Positions 22,871 to 34,452 of a stretch of DNA of 64,000 nt are shown piece after piece. The position numbers and the translations under genes are program-made. The stretch covers positions 930,001 to 994,000 of the forward strand of contig JARKIF010000021.1 in NCBI GenBank assembly GCA_029378245.1, written 5' to 3'. This DNA is from Roridomyces roridus. Lineage: Eukaryota; Basidiomycota; Agaricomycetes; Agaricales; Mycenaceae. Each line of letters opens with the position of its first letter. Position 1 is the stretch's first letter. The notes under the pieces are model-generated. The model had not been told where the DNA came from. It saw nothing but the letters and a program-made list of their open reading frames with translations, and searched no databases.

Positions 22871-24000
22871 ATGTCGACGGCGAGCACTTTGACTCTTTGG
22901 TCTCACGGGATACTGATTTTTTCCGCTAGTTGCCTTTTCAGCTCTTTTAGTAAGTCTCTTCATTCATTCAAGTTGTCTCCCCGTCGATTAGCAACTTCAA
23001 GATCTATGACACCGCATTGAACATCGACAAAGAGGTACGGTGTCGGGTTAACATACTTTCCGAACCGCACATTCACCTCGGATTTCAGTACAGATATATC
23101 TGGCTATCAAAATGGAGTTCTGTCAAGTGCTTGTATCTCTGGGCCCGATACACTGTAATTGCAAACACCATAGCTTTGATGTATCGTAAGACCAAGATCT
23201 CTTGTTGAGCATTATACTTATGGTTACCAAGTTGATTTCAACCGAAATTGGGATTCACCCAGCTGCCAATTGGTTGAGATAGTTGTTAACAGTGAGTCTT
23301 GACTGCAAAAATGGAGCTACATGGTTCAATTTCCTCGACAGTATTCTCAGGATTGGGCATCGGGGTGACTGAAAGTCGGTGTCTCGATTGATTTAATGAT
23401 AGCAAGGCTCCTCACATGGCCTTAGTTATCTTGACAATTCGAACGAATGCGTTGTACGGAAGACCGAAAAACTTCTGGATTTTATCGGTCATCGCATGGC
23501 TTGTGAGTCCATTTCGTTGAGAGTAATCCAAATTGCTAAATCACACAGGTCTTGAGTGGAGTCGGCCTCTGGGCACTGAGAACCGTCCGTGACCGCGTCC
23601 AGCCCACAAGAGGCAACCGGTGGGTCGCCCCCGGCGGGTCTGCCTGCTGGGAAGCTCAAGGCAATACGATTCTTGGGGTGTGCTACGCTGCCCACTCTCT
23701 TTATAGACCGTATTGTCTACTATCGATATTGCAATCGCTCATTTTTGGTCCAGTATAGTCGCGTTGAACCCTGTGGAAGTCGTTGAATACATGTTGAGGC
23801 TCGTTTCCTACTTCATTTGCATGTGGGCTGACATGGCCGGATCACTTCCCTTCATCATTTGGGATGTTCGCTTCGACATCTTCCAGCTGATCACGACTGT
23901 CTATCGCGATAGGTAATCCAGTTCTGCGGACAATAGTCAATTCTGACCTGCCTCACTAGGAATCATCTGGTATCTGGCATGCTGGTACCGCACGCCATTC
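22871..24000 (+). pseudogene. DUF6533-like multi-TM protein gene or decayed copy
   Basis: Exon-sized pieces match the pattern of the Agaricomycete DUF6533 membrane proteins in order: NFKIYDTALNIDKE (about 22990), RYIWLSKWSSVKCLYLWARY (about 23095), LVILTIRTNALYGRPKNFW (about 23420), VLSGVGLWALRTVRDRV (about 23550), and further hydrophobic stretches to about 23915. Introns with good GT/AG ends separate some pieces. The first exon from ATG 22871 does not join the second in frame, and the later parts change frame, so I consider it a decayed or wrongly resolved gene. The family is probably 7-TM, function unknown. Confidence 0.5.
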
Positions 24001-24341
24001 TTGATATCTTTATTGACCTCTGCTCATTCCAGGAATCGTGATCTTAAATATTGTTGTCCAATCCGTTGCTCCGGTGCGCATTCTGAGTGAGGGTTCCGTG
24101 CAACCACTGAGCTCCAATTATTCTTCAGCCAGCTCTCAAGTCGATTGCAAATACGTTAGTATCTTGTTTCTTGAACGATCATGAGCTGAGACTCGACAGT
24201 CCTCTTCGTGTCTTACACTCGATATTTGCTTGCTACTTGGTTATTCACTTGCGCGCTGTTGCCGCCGACGATTTGCGTCGGTCACTGATTGACATAGACA
24301 CTTGAAATCACTTACTAAAGTCTACAAATGTTCATTTTTTC

Positions 24342-24357
24342 ACGCGTCGCGACGCGT
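24342..24357. promoter_or_regulatory. Paired ACGCGT palindrome upstream of the GH72 gene
   Basis: ACGCGTCGCGACGCGT is a 16-bp perfect palindrome containing two ACGCGT (MCB, MluI cell-cycle box) words, about 560 bp before the GH72 start. In yeasts MCB is bound by Mbp1/Swi6 at G1/S. Its use here is inference. Confidence 0.35.
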
Positions 24358-24913
24358 CCTTGCACGTGACAGCGACAAAAACACGCATGTGCTCACCACC
24401 AGAACTCTTCTTTTAAACACAACTCGCATTCGAGTTGGAATCCCATGCGAGTCTCGCTACTCAGACTCTGTCCACTTTATTGCCCCAACCCTGCGGGTAG
24501 CCATCGCCGTGGCCCGAGGCCTTGGCCGTGCTTGATGCCGATTTTGCCGTTTCATGAATGAATTTACTTGCCGGCGAGTGCATGCTGGCAAGTTTCGCAC
24601 CACAACGGCCTTGCATTCCCACAGGCGCCCTACCCACAACACCGTGAGTGAAGTTTAAAGATGAAATTCTACGAAAGAAATCGAAAGAATTCAAGGAAAA
24701 ATCGGGAAGAGGATGTACTCCTTACTCCTGTCCTCGGGAGCTCCGGTGACCTTGTCAGGCACTCACAAAGCCTCCAAAAAAATCAGAGGTTGCTGTGCAA
24801 TACGATTCGGGGATGATGGTCCGACTGACACACGCCTGCGCGGCGTGTGACTGCCGCCTCCCCTCTTCTTCCTCTTCCTCTCCCTCCCCGCTCCCTTCCT
24901 CTCAAAAGGCGTC

Positions 24914-27008
24914 ATGAAGCTTCATGCCGCTGTCCTCGCCTCCCTTGGCTTTGCAGCCTCCGTTAATGCCATCGCCAAAGTCACTCGCACGGGCCGGTAC
25001 CTTTACACCGACGACGGGAATCGGTTCTACCTGAAGGGTATTGCCTACCAAACTCAGGGTGCGTGCGCTTGTACTCCTCGACGAATAGACCTCTGGCTCA
25101 GCGCATTCCATAGGACAAATCATCTCTGGCCCCGACAATCCCCTAAACCAGCCCTCCACCTGTCTGTCTCCTCATCCTCGCTGCAAGCTTCAGGCTGACT
25201 CGTAACTAGTCGTGGACAATCTCGCGGATGACGCGGGTTGCGCTCGTGATATACCCAACTTGCAGGCTCTCGGTGCCAACGCTATCCGAGCATACTCGGT
25301 CGACTCGACCCTCAATCACGACTCTTGCATGAACGCGCTGAGCAGCGCCGGGATATATGTTATGTGTGTCCTCATCTTCCTCCACGAAGTCCTGCTCTGA
25401 CGTTGTCTGTCTTTAGCATCGACCTGACTTTGCGTGCGTACTCGGCTTTTGAGCGATCATCCGCTTACCTCGACTTCCGCAGCACTCAATGGCTCCATCG
25501 ACACCACGCAGCCTTCCTGGAGCACGAACCTCCTCAACCAGTACATCAACACGATCAACGTCTTCAACAAGTACGACAATGTCCTCGCCTACAACGTCGG
25601 AAACGAGGTTCTCACCTCAAGCGCTACCAATGCCGCGCCTTTCCTCAAGGCCGCTGCACGCGATATCAAGACGTATCTGTACGTTTCCAGCCCTACGCGC
25701 GCTTTTGTGACGGTTGTTGACCGAGATACAGCGCGTCCATCAAGTCGTCTGCGCTGGTGGGCTATGCTGATATCGACGGAGCATCCTCCTTCCGTGACGC
25801 CGTTTCCACCTACCTCTCATGCGATCCGACGGGCTCAAACTCGGATGCTACTTCCATTGACATCTTCGGGCTCAACAATTAGTGCGTCCTCTGCTCCTAT
25901 CCTCCCTCGTAAGGCTGACGTGCTCGCAGCGAGTGGTGCGGGAACGACTCAACGAGCACATACGATGGTATCAACGGTGAATTCCAGAACTACAACGTCG
26001 TGGCTTACTTGTGCGTCCACCTCTCTCCCTCGTTTTCCCAGCTCATGCCCAGACCTATCACACAGCTCCGAATTCGGGTCGGAGAACTGCAACCCCGTCA
26101 CGCGCCCCTGGACCGAGGTCGGCACCCTCTTCGCCTCTCCCATGACGAACGTCTGGTCTGGCGGGCTCGCATTCAGCTACTTCTCCGCGCAGAGCCAAGG
26201 GCATGAATTTGGCATGGTCACGCTTTCCTCGGACAACAAGACCACCACCACCAATGCCGACTGGGACAATCTCCTCAATCAGTACAAGCAGGTGTCGTTT
26301 GTCAACAGCCCGTCGCAGTCCTCTGCGCCCGCATCGTCATTTGGCGCCTGTCCGCAGGAGGGTGCGACTCTGGCGGCCTCCAGCACCCTCCCTGCGACCC
26401 CGAATCAGGCCGCGTGCCAGTGCTTGCAGAGTAGCCTTCCGTGCTTGTTCAAGCCTCCGACGCCCGACTACAACGTGCTGCTGGGGACACTCACGGGTGT
26501 CGTCTGTGGCTTGCTGCCGGGCGTGCAGGGCGACTGCTCTGATATCGCTGCTAATGGGACGACCGGCACGTATGGCGCGGTGTCTGGGTGTGATCCTAGT
26601 GCGTTTCTTTCCTCCCCTCCTTGCCTTCCGGTCGCTTACTTACCCGTCTCAGCGATCAAGCTCTCCTACGCCTTCAGCCAATACTTTGAGCTCACGGGCA
26701 AAGCCGAGACGTCGTGCGATTTTAGCGGCAACGCGACGCTTGTGTCGAACAACGTCAATGTGGTGCCATCCGCTGCTGTCGCTTCGTGCGTAGCCAATCC
26801 TTCAGCGACTTTCACGCCTAGCGCGTCGGCACCGGCTTCCTCTGCCACTGGGGGCTCTTCGTCCTCTGGCGGAGGCGGAGGCTCGTCTTCCTCTGGCGGT
26901 GGTGGTGGGTCAACGGGTGGAGCACTGTCGTTCGCTCAGGGCCCCATTGTGGGGTTGGCGGCTGCGGCAGCTTGTGTCGTTTGGGGTGCTATGTGGACCC
27001 TTTTGTAG
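24914..27008 (+). CDS. GPI-anchored 1,3-beta-glucanosyltransferase (GH72 + X8, Gas/Gel family)
   Basis: Nine exons give 559 aa; introns are 25059-25113, 25162-25209, 25364-25416, 25434-25482, 25679-25731, 25882-25929, 26011-26065 and 26599-26652, and the sum leaves an exact open frame. The enzyme cuts beta-1,3-glucan chains and re-joins them, elongating wall glucan at the cell surface. It has a signal peptide (MKLHAAVLASLGFAASVNA), acid/base Glu in YNVGNEV, nucleophile Glu in YFSEFGSENC, and a Cys-rich X8/CBM43 module (ACPQEG..CQCLQSSLPC..VCGLL..DCSDI). A Ser/Gly-rich stalk and hydrophobic tail (GLAAAAACVVWGAMWTLL) indicate a GPI anchor. Confidence 0.95.
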
Positions 27009-27220
27009 TGTAGGTGGAGGATTGGACTTTCGACATTCGTTACGACTTGATATATTATCTATCGGACTTTTGAGTTGTGTTGTTGTTCTGTATATTTTAT
27101 GGATATCCCGTTCTAATTGTGCTGCGAGCGTTAGTCTGCGAGCCTCGAGCTCACACGTGCTCGCATCATCGCTAGCACTTTGCCCTCAGCTTGGCCTTGC
27201 ACGATGTCGACCTCAACCGC

Positions 27221-27300
27221 TCGATTTTGGTCGACTGGAAACTAATGGACAGGGACGTTGGTCCATCGCCCGAGGAATAGACACTTTGAAGCGCAAAGGG
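27221..27300 (+). repeat. Dispersed 60-bp repeat, copy A
   Basis: A block containing TAATGGAC, GACGTTGGTCCA, AGGAAT and a CTTTGA word recurs in the same order and strand at 35199-35270. It lies between the 3' ends of the GH72 and AAA genes. Its origin is unknown. Confidence 0.45.
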
Positions 27301-27388
27301 GAGAGTGAGCGGAAATCAGACGAGAAACTGTACATTTACATCTTACACTACTCAAAACAGCTACCGGGAGGCCTTTGCCAGTGCCCTT

Positions 27389-29039
27389 TCAATTCTGCAC
27401 GCTTTCCAGCTGCTTGCGCAACATCTTGATCTGCTTCCTGAGTGCATCAGAGAAGGCTGGCTTATCGTCGCCCTCCCACCCTGCAAGCGTCACCAAGCAA
27501 GAGACGAAAGCCTCTTTGAGGTAAGCAAAGGAGAATCCGGCGGTGGTGTCGGCCACCTCCTCCACTAACGCGTCAGGGTAATCGATTGCCGTGTTGTTCT
27601 GGAGCTTGTCCTGCCACCACTTGGCATATAGCAAACGGGCATCTCGCGACGGGTCGTCGAATAGGCTGAGTGAACAAGTCAGAGGGGTATGGATGATACG
27701 AACCTGACTCACTATTTTCTGTCAAAACGGCTGGGACGCGAACTTAATCCCGGGTCGAGACGGTCCAAGTGATTTGTAGTCCCGATGACAAGCAGGCCGT
27801 CGTTTCCCTGCAAACCATCGAGCTGGTTGAAGAAAAAGGAGCGGTTGCGGTCATTAATGAGCGCATCGAGGTCTTCTAGGACCATCACACACGGCGCAAG
27901 TTGCCGCGCCTTGGTGAACACGTCCTGCATGGAGGTTTCCTCGCCCCAGAAGCCTAAGAAATCTCAGCCGCAAGGAATGACTGCCGGCCGCGGGGAAATT
28001 TACTTTGGAAAGATTTGACGTAGAGAGGAGCGAAGCCCAAAGCGTCACAGGTCTTCATGATAACCTTGATACTGATGGTCTTGCCGTTTCCGGGCGGACC
28101 CCACATGATTATGCCGCGCTACAGAATAAGAAAATATTAAACAGTCGAGTGAGTATCAGCACCTTCCACGGGATGGCAAGTTCTTTATAAATGGGTTCCG
28201 ACTTGAAGAATCCGTAAACGTCCTTTTTGAGGGCCGTCTTGAACTCTGAAAAGGATGTGTATCGGTGCGTATACTCTCAGCGATACACATACCATCCGTG
28301 AGTATCACGTCCTTCCAGTCAGCCGACTGAACATCAAGCCACAGGGCGTGACTCTTGGTCCAGAAGCCCTGGTTGAACACCCAAATTTCTTCATGCAGGT
28401 CCTGGTCGTAGATCCCAGCGGCAAGGACGAGGGCACGGGGGTGTTCATTCGGTCCTGGCGGCTCATCAGCACAGATAAAAAATGCATGTAAAAAGGAACA
28501 ACCTTCGTGGAGGACGAAATGCATAACGTAGATGTTGAAACCCAAGAGCCACTGTTAGGAGCATTAGCTTCCTGCTGTAAAGGGAGTATGTACTTACAGT
28601 GAGACTGAAGACAAGAAAGTCGTGTTTCTGAAGCGTACACGGGCACTGTGCACTCACGAAACTCAAAGCAGACGTACATCTCAGGCAGCATTAAAGGCGC
28701 CGAATTCAACGGCGTCAACGAGAGCGCCCACACCCCGTGAGACGAGGGCCACACGCGTCGTGGTCAGAAGCGGGGCATCCGTCATCCGGGTTGAATGAAC
28801 TTCAGGAAGTCTCAGGACGTCCTGACCAAGGGACAGTCAGAATGAGTCTATGGGCAGGGCAATCTGCAGACCTGGGTGGTCATCACCAGAGAATGGTTGG
28901 GGTAGATCTTGTTCAGGGCGTTAGCTGCAGCGAGGGAGGGGGCAGCATGCTTCGCCGAAGCCTGCTCTGACCAGGCGCGATGGAACTCGTTATCGCCGCC
29001 AGCCCAGATGTCCTCAAAGTCGTCTTGAAGAGAGCTCAT
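27389..29039 (-). CDS. AAA-type ATPase
   Basis: The C-terminal half is clear. GIIMWGPPGNGKT (Walker A) comes after an exon ending ELAIPWK, then VMVLEDLDAL (Walker B), VIGTTNHLDRL (sensor 1) and a Pro/Arg region SSRPSRFDRK (arginine finger), followed by a helical C-domain ending at 27389. The upstream part includes MHFVLHEG-PNEHPRALVLAAG joined over a 48-nt intron. Around ten exons are needed. Near 28681 the most natural reading of one exon meets a TGA codon just before a good GTACGT donor, so the 5' structure is uncertain, or that exon is broken. The family resembles fungal cytosolic AAA proteins with a BCS1-like single ATPase domain; the client is unknown. Confidence 0.8.
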
Positions 29040-29489
29040 GATGGGAGGAATGGACGAGGGAATTATTACGACCGTTCCATTTTGGTGCCATCTTGTTCAA
29101 TGCTCATTCGGAAGAAAGAGGTCAAGGCAGCCAATGAGATCTCAAGGATGCTGACGGATCACGGACTTCTCCTGCCTGCCGAAAAACGTTAGACACAAAC
29201 AAATTTGCGGCCCAGTGCGGCCCAAGGCTGCTCCAAGACTTGCCAGGCGTTGCCACTGACAGGATAATTCTATCCAGAAACCCGGGGTCCAGTAAGAAAC
29301 CCCCCTTTGGGAAAATTTGTGCTATGTGGAAACCCGGGGTCGCGATGACGCCGGTGTCCGGAGCATTTTTGATGGTGGTCGCCGGGTGATGATGGCGATG
29401 GGTACATAGATACACCATGTCACGGACCAAGAACGGTCATGTAGTGTAACGGTAGTGGTGCGTGAATCCTTGTTGGCTGGGTTTATTGA

Positions 29490-29663
29490 CAGCTAACTGC
29501 ATAATTCTGGAGCGCTCTCGAAAATACTTCACTCACAGTTTGACAGCTCTCCCACAACCCCCAGTGGTCGACACTGTGGAGTGCGGACCTCATTAGGAAG
29601 GTCGACGTCATGTACGGCCTATAAACCTTTTTTTCGGGTGCTCCAGAATTATGCAGTTAGCTG
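29490..29663. mobile_element. Small TIR element nested in the MULE
   Basis: A perfect 23-bp inverted repeat (29490-29512 starting CAGCTAACTGCATAATTC, and 29641-29663) bounds 174 bp with no coding capacity. No unambiguous target duplication is seen. It lies between the MULE's left end and the 3' end of its gene. Confidence 0.6.
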
Positions 29664-29842
29664 GAATCATTCATTTCTCCTTTTTTGCTCTCAAATGCCT
29701 GATCCAATGACTTCATTCCAGGTAGAGATGTCCGGTTTTCCGTCAACTCTCCCCGCTATGATGTCAGTCAGTCTTTGTGCCTTTCTCCCACTTTCGTTCT
29801 GACTGCAGCTGCGACACAGTGCTGGAATGGTATTCGACGGGA

Positions 29843-32800
29843 CTACTTAGTATTCAAAGGACAAGTGGAACGATAATGGCCTTCGCGTTTGCACAGCCGA
29901 CACCGGCGAATCATCTTTTTCTTCTTGGACGGAGGCTCCTCTAACTCCTCTTCCGCATCGTGATTCTCCTTCTCACGGCGCCTTTTCGCCGTCTGCCCGC
30001 CGCCGCCAGCAACTCTGGCTTCCGTCGCCCCAGTCAAGCGCTGAGTTCGGGGCCGTCCCTTGTGCCAGATTGGAGTGGGATCGTGGATGGTTGCTCGTGC
30101 GTGTTCTTCGTACCTTGTTTGTCTAAGCTCGTGTTAATCCATGAAAACCGAGGAAAGTAAATAACCTACGCGATTCCGCTCAAGCTCTGCAGCAACTGAT
30201 CAACTTGCTCCCGGGTTTGAGCATGGTTTAGCAAGGGACGAATCGCGGCTTGGACTTTGTGAAACACCTCGCGTGCAGGCAGGGTCTCCGTAGCGGGGCA
30301 CACTTTTGTGCCAACCCCACTGGTCAAGATGGTATCCTTCGATGGACGGGTGAGACCAAAATCAGGGGGCGGCATCGGCGTCAAGTCAATACGAATCTGG
30401 TCTTGCTGGACCGTTCGCTGCTTTGTGACCGCTGGGAGCGTGTTAAGATCAAGCTCAGGGTCTTGGTACCATCTGTAAACACGTCAGGACTCAGAATACT
30501 ATGGAATATAAACACCCACCGAGAGCGAATCAGGCCTAAATGAAAGGGAAGATCGTGGATTGTTGTCCAAAGGGCAAAGTAGTGGCGGCAGGTTAGCCCA
30601 AGATTCGTGTCCATACAACAGTCACAGAGGTATCTGCCGTCGCGAAGCAGTACCACATAATGTGCTGCAGCTGTGGTTCGATGAACAACACGAATGAGAT
30701 GCTTGACTCGGAGACCCCGTTGTCGTATCAAGTTCATTAGCCACTTTGCGCTGATATAAACGGTATCGTTCTCAAACACATTGATCATTTGCTACAGGTA
30801 TAGATGAGATATAAATGAAGAGCGAAGAAAGAGAACACGCACGGTATCATCCTCACCCTCCGAAAATCCGACTTCTTGCTGGATTTGTAGGGCGTATGCA
30901 TCCTTGAGCGGACAGTGAGAATACTAGAAAAATCACCAAGCTGAACGTACCCAGTCTCGCACACCAGAGGGTAATTGAACAACTTCAATAACATAAAACA
31001 TGCTCTCCTCCATCTCCCGTCGGCATTTTTCATTGGCGTACGGACCCCCATATTCACGGAGCTGGTTGATTACGGGTAGGAACAGCGCCTCCAGGTTCTT
31101 CACATGATGCCTACGAGACGACTGGTCTTCATGTGAGCAAGGTGGACAACAATGCAGCTCCGGCGTACTTACTTGCCGCTGTCTGATGAGATCGTTCTCC
31201 GTCTGCTCGTCCGTGCGGGCGTTCAGTCCATCAAATAACTGAAGCAGCGTCTTCTTTGGGCCTCCAATGATCTTGTTGACTCGATTCTCAGACTCTACTC
31301 GGCCAGTCGTGCGCACTCCGGCTGTGAATGTACTGCTAATCCAGGCCCACGCCCAGCGCTGACGGCAGGAATAGAGCTCCGCATCCAGATATTGTTTTGC
31401 AGCTGGGTACACGGTGGTAAGCTGCATCCAGAGGCGGTCAAACTCTTCAGGAGATACAGCACGATAGGCGGCCCAGAAGTCTCGTTGAAACGATTCCCAG
31501 TTGACTCCCAACTTGGGACGAAGATTTTGGGCAACGTTGGTGTTCAGATGACTGAGACAGTAGACGTGTAGGGCAGTTGGAATGGTATCGCTGGCAGCAG
31601 CGATGAGAGCTTTGTCTCTATCTGATCCGAAGACCTCGGGAGCACGGCCTACGGACTTGAGATGTTCTTGAAGAACCCATCTGTGCGTCTCCGTGTCTTC
31701 TTTTTCGTGCAGTGCATACCATCCGTTTCGAGATTTGCCAAAATTGTCAATGATGATACCGATATCGAGAGGGTAACCTAGAATAGTCAGTAAGTAGACA
31801 GGCTGAGGCCAAAAGCAACAACGTACCATACTGGTTACGGTTGTAGGTATTATCATTCAAGAGAATATCCCAATACCGCCGACAGAGGGACACCTGAGCT
31901 GGTGATTGCCAAAAAAGACCAACAAGGACCTGGTCCTCGTTAAGCCGAGCTGAGTAGCGCCAGCCATGCTCGATCTCCGACTTCTTGGAGAGTGCGTCAA
32001 GAACAGCTGCAGCGTCACCACCAAGACGAGTTACATCGTCTCGAGCCTCGCGTCGCGCAGCATTCAACATGTTGGTGACTTGTCGCGGCTCAAGCAAGTG
32101 GTCCGGGAAGGACTCGGCAAGGATTTTGCCAACCTGAGTGCGCGAGAAGTTGCTTGTACTGTTGGCGTACTTGGCTGTCAGGGCGCGCTGATCTTTTGTC
32201 GGAGGACGTGCCGCAGTTCCGCCCGGTGGGAGCTGAGGTGGATGGTTATGTTTGAAGTCGGTCATGGACACATGCCAAGTTCCATCAGCAGCAGAGCGGC
32301 TGAGGTTGACGTGCGCCATGCACTCCGTCTTGATCGTTTTCCCGCGCCGGTGGTCAGAGGGATCGATAGCCGAGAGATGGATAGGGACATGGCGATAATA
32401 GTGGTTGCATCGTAAGCTGACCCGCTTTGCAATGTCATTGACTTTCTTGGTCTGGCCCTTGCGCCAAATATGGCCTCGGCCGGATTCGAGAGTGTACACA
32501 TCGGCTTGACCCTCTTCGAAGGTGTTGTATGTTTTACCGATGTGAATATCACCCACAATCTCAAGCGGAGCTCGCTGGAAGTTCGAGATGTTTGCAAGTG
32601 GGCGGGGTTTGATATCCACCGCCCGGGAGGAGTTGGTGGGTACGGAGGTGAGATGGGAAATAACGACAACGTCGTCGTCGTCGTCTTCTGGGTCCTTGAG
32701 GACAATGGTCCCAAATGATTGGCGAGGGTTGTGAGGCTCCGGAGAAGGTGATCGCGTTAGATCAATAGTAGCGTCTTGGATCTCCCTCTTGAAGGAGCGA

Positions 32801-34452
32801 GTCGGACGGCATGGTGGACTGCCAAGCGGACTGGACCCGGTCAAATCAATAACACTCTCATCGTCGGAGTCATCGCTGCCTCCATCGGAATGCAGAATGA
32901 TAGAGGGCGTAAACGGGAGAGCCGGTAGCCGAGAAAGAGGCATTGTCTGTGCCGCCGACGATGAGATGGGCAACTGCTAAGAGGCTAGACTTTAGATATG
33001 AATAGAACACATGCATCGAAGCGCACCTTGGGACCAGGCACATAGATCGCTGGCTGCTTTGCAACCTCTTCAACGAATCGATTTATAGGATGGTTGACCT
33101 CGAAGGAGTTGAGAGATTGTCGTGAAGCAATTACTTGAAAAACTTACAGTCGGACGATGAAGGTTGTAGTCCATGAATCCATATGGCCCATCGTCAATGG
33201 CATTGGCCTCTTCAAGCGTGGCAGGTGCAAGCAAGCATGGGGTTGTCCATTCATCGGCTGGCTGAAAAGGATGTTAATTGAATGAAAGACGGAGCTTTGA
33301 AGGACTTGCCGCATCACACCATACGGCAGTGAAGTGATACGTGATGGGGTCTCGAATGGCGCTGTCCCGTAGGCTCGGAGATGCCTCGTTGGTCCACACA
33401 GTGGCGGGTGATGTCGCATGATTGAGGGCGATGAAGTTTACTGCAGCGATACCGCAGCTGCCGGACTGTGGCCCCTGACGCTCAGCGATTCCTCCGCCCG
33501 TGATATGTGGAGGACATAAATGACCCGTTCGATTTAAAAACCACGCCAACGATGGTAGAACATCCGGTGCGGCTGAACCGCCCAGAGAATCACCAAGGAG
33601 CAGATTGGCGGCTGAAGTTGTGCGATATCTAAAGCCTGTATAATGGTTTGATTGGCAGGAAGATATCGACACGGTTGCCGACGGAAGAGCCCGAAGGCGT
33701 CGACGAAGGAGGTGAAGGTTGGTGCTGAACTTCTGGGGATTTTGTGCGTAGAGATACCTCAAGTCCTGGCAAAAGGATGTCGGTAGGATGAGGAACGATG
33801 GATCATCTCTGGTCTTGATTGCTTCTTGAAGGTAGAGGAGCTCCAAAAGCGCATTCAGGACATCTTCCTCCAGCCATGTCTCTCCCAGAAGGCACGAGAG
33901 CTTCCAAAGCGGAAAATCTGTGATCCGGAAGCCGACTATGGGGGCGAAGATGGACAGGCGGCCGAATCGCTCGATATCCTCGGGTGAGAGTAGAGCATTG
34001 GACAAGATGTGCCGATAGAGATTTTGCGCGCCGAGGACAGCAGAGCGATTGTTATTGATGGTGATAAGTAAACGTATCTACATTTGCGTCAAGTTTAGTA
34101 GGGATAGCAATGATTCATCACTGACTTTGGAAAAATGGAGATGTAAAGCGCTGGCAGAACCGCCCACATTCAGGAGGAGGGTTACAGATCGTGACCCGTT
34201 CTGGAAGGCACTTTCGAGGTCCCGAGTGATGGGAAGCAGGTCTTTGAGTGGAGGAATGAGCTCTCCCGGTAGGATAACGACCCCACTCGCTGTTGTGGGT
34301 GTTTCATTGCTAAAACACCAACGCTGGACGATGCTTGTGCTCGAAATGGTGGGGTAGTCCAGGTCTAGGACGCGCGAGAAGGTGAGAGAGGCAAAATAGG
34401 GTATAGAAAATTTTAGAGTCGCTGCCGGTGCAGCATACTCAGAGAGTAACAT
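29843..34452 (-). CDS. Ulp1-like protease / MULE transposase fusion protein, 1,370 aa
   Basis: Eleven exons join without a stop; introns are 34078-34125, 33258-33305, 33099-33147, 32977-33026, 31778-31826, 31122-31172, 30903-30950, 30792-30842, 30473-30519 and 30114-30169. Residues about 1-330 are a C48 (Ulp1/SENP) type cysteine-protease domain with His254, Asp272, Gln313 and Cys317 (SNHYTG, LLGDSLGG, PQSGSCGIAA). Residues about 465-535 hold acidic-flanked VIDLT, TIDLT, TIVL and VVVIS. A FAR1/WRKY-GCM1-like zinc region follows (RCNHY..ECMAH..HNHPP). The MULE core has Asp802 (NDNTYNRNQYG), Asp863 (FGSDRDKAL), CLSH884-887 and Glu972 (GRVESENR). Then come a SWIM finger (CDC..TCRHYF), an NLS-like Lys/Arg run and a CCHC knuckle (CRLCKREGHYRSTC). 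It should cut and paste the element; the protease part may act on SUMO conjugates. Confidence 0.88.

Noticed and set aside
32944..33306. Separate small gene between Ulp1-like and transposase parts
   Set aside because: Phase-compatible introns join the segments into one frame, so no separate gene is needed; the apparent transposase start at 32943 is an internal Met.
34078..34080. In-frame TAG as a nonsense mutation in the Ulp1-like part
   Set aside because: It is the end of a 48-nt intron with a CTAAC branch site; removing it restores the frame.
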